From contig OZ244883.1 in the NCBI GenBank assembly GCA_965221375.1, positions 1,054,001 through 1,118,000 of the forward strand: a stretch of DNA of 64,000 bases, read 5' to 3'. The notes under the pieces were generated by a model. That model saw only the letters and a list, made by a program, of their open reading frames with translations, did no database searches and was not told where the DNA came from. This document shows positions 57,773-64,000 of this stretch, piece by piece; position 1 is the first letter of the stretch, and every line of letters begins with the position of its first letter. The position numbers and the translations under genes were made by a program. The stretch comes from Poriferisulfidus sp965221375. Lineage in GTDB: Bacteria > Pseudomonadota > Gammaproteobacteria > Poriferisulfidales > Poriferisulfidaceae.

Positions 57773-57885
57773 TCCACCCTCTCCTCGACACGAGCCTGCA
57801 CCCACTTGATCCGCCTTATCCGTGTCAGTGTCATGGTCTATTCACCCGCACTCCATTTGACCTTTCGATTCGGAGCGCATCATAA

Positions 57886-57909
57886 AATATGCTTTCACTC
57901 TAGCATATT
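57886..57909. promoter_or_regulatory. inverted repeat between clpA and nudJ
   Basis: AATATGCT-N8-AGCATATT, perfect 8-bp arms around TTCACTCT, 29 bp before the nudJ ATG in the divergent clpA/nudJ gap. A dimeric-regulator site or a leader hairpin for nudJ-mnmA are both possible. Confidence 0.4.
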
Positions 57910-57938
57910 CATCTGCTGCTTGCCACACGATTCCTGTC

Positions 57939-58397
57939 ATGAGTTGGACCCCGCATCTGACGGTCGCCGCCATTGCCGAACGAGACGGCAAATTTTTACT
58001 GGTCGAGGAACGTGTGGGAGATGCCGTGGTGATTAATCAGCCCGCGGGACACGTGGAAGCCCACGAATCTTTGGTTGAAGCCTGCGCTCGAGAAATTCGC
58101 GAAGAAGCCGCCTGGGACTTTCGACCGGAAGCGTTGGTCGGCATTTATCAATACGAACCTCCCAGCACTGCCGATCAGCACATGTATCTGCGTTTTGCTT
58201 TTTGTGGCCGCCTGCTCCAAGATTACCCTGAGCAAAGCTTGGATGACACCATCATGCGGGCCTTATGGTTGACACGCGACGAAGTCGCGAGCCTGCCGGA
58301 ACAACAAAAACGCAGCCCCATGGTTTTGCAGTGCATCGATGATTATCTGTCCGGCACTCGACATCCACTGACCTTGCTGCACACCCAAGCGCCCTGA
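57939..58397 (+). CDS. nudJ: NUDIX hydrolase NudJ (phosphatase)
   Basis: 152-residue Nudix enzyme. The Nudix box runs from Gly37 to Trp59: G-x5-E43-x7-R51-E52-I-x-E55-E56, with Ala at the position usually Gly. NudJ of E. coli hydrolyses HMP-PP and nucleoside di- and triphosphates; the same role is likely but not proven. It lies 4 nt before mnmA, the same pairing as in E. coli, so the two are cotranscribed. No Shine-Dalgarno before the ATG. Confidence 0.88.
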   Translation: MSWTPHLTVAAIAERDGKFLLVEERVGDAVVINQPAGHVEAHESLVEACAREIREEAAWDFRPEALVGIYQYEPPSTADQHMYLRFAFCGRLLQDYPEQSLDDTIMRALWLTRDEVASLPEQQKRSPMVLQCIDDYLSGTRHPLTLLHTQAP

Positions 58398-58401
58398 AGT
58401 C

Positions 58402-59478
58402 ATGACCGCGACCCTCCTGGTCGGACTCTCCGGTGGCGTGGATTCGGCGGTGGCCGCCTGGAAGTTGCGCGAGGCTGGCCACTCCGTCGAGGCCCTCTTC
58501 ATGAAGAACTGGGAAGAGGACGATACGGAGGAATATTGCGCAGCCGCCACCGATCTGCACGATGCGCAACAAATCTGCGAACAACTAAACCTTCGCCTTC
58601 ACACCGTTAATTTTTCAGCCGATTACTGGGAGCGTGTGTTTGAGCAGTTTCTGGCCGAATACGCCGCCGGGCGCACACCCAATCCCGATATCCTGTGCAA
58701 CCGCGAAATTAAGTTTCGTGCGTTTCTGGACTACGCACGCAACCTCGGAGCTCAAAGCATCGCCACCGGTCACTATGCGGGGATTCGCCCCGGCACTCCG
58801 ACGCAACTCATCCAGGCAAAAGACGCCGCTAAAGATCAAACCTACTTCCTACATCTTCTCAATCAGGAACAACTGAAAGCCAGTATGTTCCCGCTGCAGC
58901 CCTTGCTCAAACAGGAAGTCCGCGAGATCGCCCGAAAATTAAAACTGCCGGTACATGACAAGAAAGACAGTACTGGAATCTGTTTTATTGGCGAGCGCAG
59001 GTTTCAGGATTTTCTAGCGCAATACATCCCTTCCGACCCCGGACCCATCGTCGATGACGCCGGTCAGGTGCTCGGTGAACATATCGGTCTCCCCTTCTAC
59101 ACACTGGGCCAGCGTACTGGTCTGGGCATCGGCGGAGTGGCCGGTGCCCGGGAAGCCCCGTGGTATGTCGTCGGCAAAGACTCCAGTGACCAGCGCCTGA
59201 TGGTGACCCAAAATCGCCAGCACCCTGTACTAAATATCCGCAAACTGCAGATTAACCCGCCACACTGGATTGCGGAAACACCGCCCTATACAAACTCACT
59301 CCAGGTACGCATTCGACACCGACAACCCCTTCAGACCTGCACGCTGGAACTGGATCAAAGCCAGCCCATCGTGCATTTCGATCTGCCCCAATGGGCGCCC
59401 GCTCCTGGACAGTCAGTGGTCTTTTATCAGGACGATATTTGCCTGGGGGGAGGCGTGATTACCCGAAATCTGTACTGA
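58402..59478 (+). CDS. mnmA: tRNA-specific 2-thiouridylase MnmA
   Basis: Thiolates U34 of tRNA-Glu, -Gln and -Lys (358 residues). PP-loop SGGVDS at residues 10-15, the first catalytic cysteine in NPDILCNREIKF, the second in DSTGICFIGERRF, and HYAGI for tRNA contact. The tRNA-Glu(UUC) at 4.2 kb is one of its substrates. In E. coli it is followed by hflD and purB; here acnA follows instead. Confidence 0.96.
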   Translation: MTATLLVGLSGGVDSAVAAWKLREAGHSVEALFMKNWEEDDTEEYCAAATDLHDAQQICEQLNLRLHTVNFSADYWERVFEQFLAEYAAGRTPNPDILCNREIKFRAFLDYARNLGAQSIATGHYAGIRPGTPTQLIQAKDAAKDQTYFLHLLNQEQLKASMFPLQPLLKQEVREIARKLKLPVHDKKDSTGICFIGERRFQDFLAQYIPSDPGPIVDDAGQVLGEHIGLPFYTLGQRTGLGIGGVAGAREAPWYVVGKDSSDQRLMVTQNRQHPVLNIRKLQINPPHWIAETPPYTNSLQVRIRHRQPLQTCTLELDQSQPIVHFDLPQWAPAPGQSVVFYQDDICLGGGVITRNLY

Positions 59479-59493
59479 ACGCTCTCGGCGACT

Positions 59494-59513
59494 TTTTCGC
59501 ATGTATGCGAAAA
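59494..59513. promoter_or_regulatory. 20-bp palindrome upstream of acnA
   Basis: TTTTCGCAT-GT-ATGCGAAAA has perfect 9-bp arms with a 2-nt centre, 16 bp after the mnmA stop and 77 bp before the acnA ATG. The tight centre suits a dimeric protein's operator better than an RNA hairpin, and no T-run follows to make a terminator. Confidence 0.45.
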
Positions 59514-59590
59514 TATGCGCCTCATTTCAGTGGGACATAATGCCCAAGCCTACAGGACAACCAATAAAAATTTGATGAGAAAACAATATT

Positions 59591-62260
59591 ATGGTAAATA
59601 GTTTTGAAACAAAATCTACGTTGAAAATCCACGGAGAAGACTATCAGATCTATCGCTTGAGCGGCCTTGAAGGTGCCGAACGACTGCCCTTCTCGCTGAA
59701 AATTTTGCTGGAAAACCTGTTGCGCTTTGAAGACGGCCGCACCGTCACCCGCGACGATATTGAGGCCCTGCTGAACTGGAACCCGACGGCGGACTCCAAT
59801 CAGGAAATCGCCTTTCGACCGGCCCGCGTCCTAATGCAGGACTTTACCGGCGTACCGGCCGTTGTCGATCTCGCCGCCATGCGCAGCGCCATCAGCTCCC
59901 TGGGAGGAAACCCGGAGCGTATCAACCCACTACAGCCCGCGGAACTGGTAATCGACCACTCGGTACAAGTCGACCAGTTCGCTAACGACCAGGCATTCGA
60001 CCTCAATGCCAAACTGGAATTCGACCGGAATCAGGAACGCTACCGATTCCTGAAATGGGGACAGGACGCCTTCAGCAATTTCAAGGTCGTTCCCCCCGAC
60101 ACCGGCATCGTTCATCAGGTCAACCTGGAATATCTGGCGCGAGTGATTTTTGCCCAGGAACGCGATGGCGTTCTGGAAGCTTATCCTGACACCCTGGTGG
60201 GCACCGACTCGCACACCACCATGATCAATGGCATTGGCGTATTGGGCTGGGGCGTCGGCGGCATTGAGGCAGAAGCTTCGATGCTGGGCCAACCGATCTC
60301 CATGCTGATTCCCCGAGTCGTCGGTTTCAAATTAACCGGCGCTCTGCCGGAGGGTGCGACCAGCACGGATTTGGTGTTGACGATTGTGCAGATGCTGCGC
60401 GCCCATGGGGTTGTCGGCAAGTTTGTGGAATTCTACGGAGACGGACTGGATCATCTCTCTATCGGCGATCGCGCCACCATCGCCAACATGGCCCCCGAAT
60501 ATGGCGCCACTTGCGGGCTGTTCCCTATTGATGGGGAAACACTGGAATATCTGCGCCTGACCAACCGCGATCCTAACTTGATTGCCCGTGTGGAAGCCTA
60601 TGCGAAAGAACAAGGCATGTGGCGAGGAATCCAGGATGACGCCGTTGTCTACAGCGAGGCGCTGGAATTGGAACTGGGCACAGTAGAACCCAGCCTGGCC
60701 GGACCCAAGCGTCCTCAGGACCGCGTGCCGCTGCGCGAAGCCGCCCAACAATTCCAGACGCAATTGACGGAAATCAATCAGCAGCGAGGCAAAACCGAAG
60801 CCGCCCGCACCCACGCTGAACTGGGTGGAGAGTCTTGCGAAATTGGAGACGGGATGGTGGCGATTGCAGCCATCACCTCCTGCACTAACACCTCGAACCC
60901 CGCCGTGATGATCGGAGCGGGGCTGGTCGCGAAAAAAGCGGTGGAGCTGGGCCTGAAAACACAACCCTGGGTCAAAACGTCATTGGCCCCCGGCTCACGT
61001 GTCGTCACCGATTATCTGGAGAATGCGGGTTTGATGGACGCCTTGGAAACACTCGGCTTTCATTTGGTCGGGTACGGCTGCACGACCTGCATCGGCAACT
61101 CCGGCCCCCTGCCGGAGGAGATTTCCGAACTGATTTCCGAAAACAATCTGACCGCGGTTTCCGTGTTGTCCGGCAACCGAAATTTTGAAGGCCGCATTCA
61201 TGCGCAAGTCCTGATGAACTACCTGGCCTCTCCGCCGCTGGTCGTTGCCTACGCCATCGCCGGCAGTATGGACTTGGATCTGTACAACGACGCACTGGCG
61301 ACCACTGAAGACGGCAAAGAAGTTTTCCTGAAGGATATATGGCCAACGCAGCAGGAAATCTCGGAGGTCATGAATAATGCCCTGGATGCCGCACAGTTTC
61401 AGAAAAGCTACCAGAGCGTCTTCGAAGGCGATCAGAATTGGGGCGAATTAGCCTCGGCTGCAAGTCGACTGTATGAGTGGCCCGACTCCACTTACGTCTC
61501 CCATCCGCCGTACTTTGAAAACATGTCCATGGAAATTGGCGATGTCACGGACATCACCGGAGCGCGCGTACTCGCCTATTTAGGCGATTCCGTCACGACC
61601 GACCATATTTCACCCGCCGGCGCCATCGCCGAAGACAGCCCCGCCGGAAAGTATCTAAAAGAACGCGGCGTCCTGCCCGCCGACTTCAACTCTTACGGTT
61701 CACGACGGGGCAACCACGAAATCATGATGCGTGGTACTTTCGCCAATATCCGCCTGCGCAATCAACTGGCCAACGGCGTGGAAGGAGGAGTCACCTGTCA
61801 CCTCCCCAGCGGTGAACTGATGCCGATTTTTGATGCAGCCATGAAATACCGGGAAGAAGGTACTCCCTTAATCGTGCTTGCAGGCCAAGAGTACGGATGC
61901 GGCTCTTCCCGCGACTGGGCGGCCAAAGGCCCTCGTCTGCAGGGAGTGCGCGCCGTTATTGCCGAAAGCTATGAACGTATTCACCGCTCCAACCTGATTG
62001 GCATGGGCATCCTGCCATTGCAGTTTTCAGAAGGTGAGAGCGCGGAATCTTTGGGACTCAGCGGCAAAGAGCACTTCGACATCACCGGGCTTTCCGACGC
62101 TCAGGAAATGCCCAAGCAATTGACTGTGACCGCCCGCTCCGGAAATGGCAGCGAAGACAAATCATTTTCGGTCGTCGTGCGCATTGATACGCCGCAGGAA
62201 GTGGAGTACTACCGCCACGGCGGCATTCTGCACTACGTGCTCCGGCAGCTGGCTGCCTGA
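59591..62260 (+). CDS. acnA: aconitate hydratase A
   Basis: Isomerises citrate to isocitrate in the TCA cycle (889 residues, IRP1/AcnA type). The [4Fe-4S] ligands are in ITSCTNTSNPAVM and GYGCTTCIGNSGPLP. GVGGIEAEASMLGQ and TVDSHTTM-type VGTDSHTTMINGIGVLGWG are active-site segments; the swivel domain has GQEYGCGSSRDWAAKGP. Iron-regulated binding of RNA by this class is known elsewhere. A palindrome upstream (59494-59513) may control it. It sits between mnmA and fumC, 5 bp from the convergent fumC stop. Confidence 0.96.
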   Translation: MVNSFETKSTLKIHGEDYQIYRLSGLEGAERLPFSLKILLENLLRFEDGRTVTRDDIEALLNWNPTADSNQEIAFRPARVLMQDFTGVPAVVDLAAMRSAISSLGGNPERINPLQPAELVIDHSVQVDQFANDQAFDLNAKLEFDRNQERYRFLKWGQDAFSNFKVVPPDTGIVHQVNLEYLARVIFAQERDGVLEAYPDTLVGTDSHTTMINGIGVLGWGVGGIEAEASMLGQPISMLIPRVVGFKLTGALPEGATSTDLVLTIVQMLRAHGVVGKFVEFYGDGLDHLSIGDRATIANMAPEYGATCGLFPIDGETLEYLRLTNRDPNLIARVEAYAKEQGMWRGIQDDAVVYSEALELELGTVEPSLAGPKRPQDRVPLREAAQQFQTQLTEINQQRGKTEAARTHAELGGESCEIGDGMVAIAAITSCTNTSNPAVMIGAGLVAKKAVELGLKTQPWVKTSLAPGSRVVTDYLENAGLMDALETLGFHLVGYGCTTCIGNSGPLPEEISELISENNLTAVSVLSGNRNFEGRIHAQVLMNYLASPPLVVAYAIAGSMDLDLYNDALATTEDGKEVFLKDIWPTQQEISEVMNNALDAAQFQKSYQSVFEGDQNWGELASAASRLYEWPDSTYVSHPPYFENMSMEIGDVTDITGARVLAYLGDSVTTDHISPAGAIAEDSPAGKYLKERGVLPADFNSYGSRRGNHEIMMRGTFANIRLRNQLANGVEGGVTCHLPSGELMPIFDAAMKYREEGTPLIVLAGQEYGCGSSRDWAAKGPRLQGVRAVIAESYERIHRSNLIGMGILPLQFSEGESAESLGLSGKEHFDITGLSDAQEMPKQLTVTARSGNGSEDKSFSVVVRIDTPQEVEYYRHGGILHYVLRQLAA

Positions 62261-62265
62261 GCGAA

Positions 62266-63636
62266 TTATTCGCGGATGCCGCCCTGCGTCAGCGCAACGG
62301 CATCCAGTAAGCGGCGTAAATCATCTTCCGATAAATCCGTCTGCTCGCGTGCGACATCCAGCACCGGGCGCATTTCCGCATACGCCTGCTTCGCGATCGC
62401 CGCACCTTTCTCATAGCCGATCACCGTATTGAGCGCCGTCACCAAAATCGGATTGCGCTCCAAAGGCTGCTGTAAAGCCATTTCATTGACGGTAAAACCG
62501 GCAATCGCCCGGTCCGCCAGAATGCGTGAAGCATTACCCAATATCTCAATGCTTTGTAAAAGGTTATAGGCAATCACCGGCAGCATGACATTGAGCTGAA
62601 AATTCCCGGATTGACCCGCCACCGTAATGGTGGCGTCATTGCCGATCACTTGTGCTGCCGCCATCGCCACAGATTCCGGAACCACCGGGTTGACCTTCCC
62701 CGGCATGATGCTGCTACCGGGCTGTAATGCCGGTAAGCATATTTCGCCCAGCCCTGCCAAAGGCCCGGAATTCATCCAACGCAGATCGTTGGCGATTTTC
62801 ATCAGACTCACCGCAACCGTTTTCAGTTGCCCGCTCATCTCGACTGCCGCGTCTTGAGCCGCCAGACCTTCGAATTTGTCCGGTTTTGAGGAAAACCGAA
62901 CCCCGGTGTTTTCTTGGAGAACTGCAACAAAGGTCGCGGCGAATTCTTCCGGGGCATTAATTCCACTGCCGACCGCCGTGCCTCCCTGTGCCAGCTCATG
63001 CAGGCGTGTCAAAGCATTTTCCACGCGGTCGATGCCGTAGCCGATTTGATGCTTCCAGGCATGCACTTCCTGTGACATGCGAACCGGCATCGCATCCATC
63101 AGATGCGTGCGGCCCGTCTTGACATATTTCTCCAACTCCTCCGCCTTGGTCTGCAGGGTCTGTTGGAGGTGGGCCAAAGCCGGCAGCATCTGCTTGTCAA
63201 TCAAAATACAGGCGCTCACGTGGATGGCCGTCGGAATCACGTCATTTGAACTCTGACTCATATTCACGTGATCGTTCGGATGTATTCCAGTTCCCGCCAA
63301 TTGGGCAATCACTTCATTCACATTCATATTCGTGCTGGTGCCGGAACCGGTTTGAAACACATCCACCGGAAAGTGCTCATCATGCAGTCCGTCCGCTACT
63401 TCTTGCGCGGTCTTTGCAATAGCCGCCGCCTGTTTATGGGACAGGAGATCCAATTTCTCGTTCGCCTGCGCGCAGGCGCGTTTTACTTCACCCAAGCCAC
63501 GCAGGAAACTGCGGGGCATCCGTAATCCGCTCACCGGGAAATTTTCGACAGCGCGCTGGGTCTGCGCACCATAAAGCGCATCTTGGGGCACTTCCACTTC
63601 GCCCATGCTGTCCTTTTCAATTCGAGACGCGGCCAT
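62266..63636 (-). CDS. fumC: fumarate hydratase class II
   Basis: Iron-independent fumarase converting fumarate to malate (456 residues). The superfamily signature is GSSIMPGKVNPVVPES; other active-site parts are TGSGTSTNMNVNEV, SQSSNDVIPTAIH and TGRTHLMDAMPV. Start at the ATG at 63636 (MAASRIEKDSMGEVEVP); a TTG five codons upstream is also in frame. Convergent with acnA and divergent from purB, another member of the same lyase superfamily. Being cluster-free, it does not need iron, unlike the aconitase next door. Confidence 0.96.
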   Translation of the reverse strand: MAASRIEKDSMGEVEVPQDALYGAQTQRAVENFPVSGLRMPRSFLRGLGEVKRACAQANEKLDLLSHKQAAAIAKTAQEVADGLHDEHFPVDVFQTGSGTSTNMNVNEVIAQLAGTGIHPNDHVNMSQSSNDVIPTAIHVSACILIDKQMLPALAHLQQTLQTKAEELEKYVKTGRTHLMDAMPVRMSQEVHAWKHQIGYGIDRVENALTRLHELAQGGTAVGSGINAPEEFAATFVAVLQENTGVRFSSKPDKFEGLAAQDAAVEMSGQLKTVAVSLMKIANDLRWMNSGPLAGLGEICLPALQPGSSIMPGKVNPVVPESVAMAAAQVIGNDATITVAGQSGNFQLNVMLPVIAYNLLQSIEILGNASRILADRAIAGFTVNEMALQQPLERNPILVTALNTVIGYEKGAAIAKQAYAEMRPVLDVAREQTDLSEDDLRRLLDAVALTQGGIRE

Positions 63637-63669
63637 AGTCCTGACACTCAAAGTTGTATGTGCGGAAAG

Positions 63670-63675
63670 TATAAT
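63670..63675 (+). promoter_or_regulatory. candidate -10 of purB
   Basis: TATAAT, 32 bp before the purB TTG, in the 71-bp gap between fumC and purB. No matching -35 is seen at the usual distance, so the call is weak. Confidence 0.35.
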
Positions 63676-63707
63676 AAACCTTTATTGCCGAAACCGCCTT
63701 ACTTTTG

Positions 63708-64000
63708 TTGGAACTCTCACCGTTGACCGCCCTGTCGCCAGTGGATGGGCGCTATTTCCAAAACAGCGGAAACCAACTCCGCCAACTCTTCTCCGAATTC
63801 GGATTAATCAAACACCGCCTGGAAATTGAGGTCGCATGGCTAATTTCTTTGTCTGATCACCCGAACATTTCTGAAGTCCCCGCGCTTGCCGAAACAGGCC
63901 GAGAAAAACTGCAGGCTTTAGTCGCGCAGTTTTCTGTGGAGCAGGCGCAAACAGTCAAAAATATCGAGAAAGACACCAACCACGATGTCAAGGCGCTGGA
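63708..64000 (+). CDS. purB: adenylosuccinate lyase, N-terminal part (runs off the window)
   Basis: First 97 residues or so of PurB, which acts twice in purine synthesis. The start MELSPLTALSPVDGRYF aligns with the E. coli protein, which fixes the start at a TTG codon at 63708; no ATG fits. The signature region lies beyond the window. TTNHDVKA-type DTNHDVKALE at the window edge is conserved. In E. coli purB follows nudJ-mnmA-hflD; here hflD is absent and acnA plus fumC stand between. Confidence 0.92.
   Translation, partial: MELSPLTALSPVDGRYFQNSGNQLRQLFSEFGLIKHRLEIEVAWLISLSDHPNISEVPALAETGREKLQALVAQFSVEQAQTVKNIEKDTNHDVKAL

Noticed and set aside
57772..57938. A tRNA gene near clpA/infA, as serW in E. 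coli
   Set aside because: I looked for acceptor and T-arm pairing (GTTCGAATC-like) on both strands in the clpA-nudJ and fabD-infA gaps and found none.

Overview
The window looks like a chromosomal segment of a gammaproteobacterium of moderate GC content. The evidence is gene order. A fabD-fabG-acpP-fabF-pabC-mltG-tmk-holB cluster, a convergent clpA/infA pair, a nudJ-mnmA pair with purB a few genes on, and zapE, sbcB, dusA and gltX are all typical of that class. I cannot name a genus from the sequence alone.

Layout. Positions 1-10.2 kb hold housekeeping genes: the end of an alpha/beta hydrolase, zapE-mdh (minus), gltX with a tRNA-Glu(UUC), sbcB, an ABC-2 exporter pair (minus), dusA overlapping an FAH-family hydrolase, and a metallophosphoesterase (minus). 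A small Lpp/OprI-like lipoprotein (10.5 kb) and a bidirectional terminator follow. Positions 11.2-45.6 kb, more than half the window, are one giant minus-strand locus. Positions 46-64 kb return to housekeeping: an L,D-transpeptidase, a class V aminotransferase, the fatty-acid/DNA-replication cluster, infA, clpA, nudJ-mnmA, acnA, fumC and the start of purB.

The giant locus is read as two abutting minus-strand frames (2,755 aa from the chosen start, then 8,706 aa) that meet at a 4-nt GTGA overlap in the middle of an Ig-like repeat. Joined, they give about 11,460 residues: signal peptide, 6 Calx-beta-like repeats, one He_PIG-like domain, 46 Ig-like (Big_12-type) repeats, three cadherin/Ig-like modules set among the last of these, two fibronectin type III domains, 49 tandem Calx-beta-like repeats of about 107 aa (321 bp), a short linker, and an autotransporter-type outer-membrane barrel. 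This is most simply a giant type V-secreted surface adhesin. The break looks like a 2-bp (TG) duplication, either a recent mutation or a sequencing/assembly error. The repeat array shows higher-order structure: three four-repeat blocks of about 1,280 bp, and a nearly identical tract repeated 1,284 bp away. The 3' end of the gene plus its terminator is also present as a diverged tandem copy.

How it fits together. The adhesin locus lies between a C-terminal-lysine alanine-zipper lipoprotein and a LysM/YkuD L,D-transpeptidase, the enzyme class that joins such lipoproteins to peptidoglycan, which suggests but does not prove an envelope-anchoring neighbourhood. The other clusters are ordinary: lipid synthesis (fabDGF, acpP), TCA cycle (mdh, acnA, fumC), tRNA charging and modification (gltX, dusA, mnmA) and replication/repair (holB, tmk, sbcB). 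Many genes have no recognisable Shine-Dalgarno sequence.
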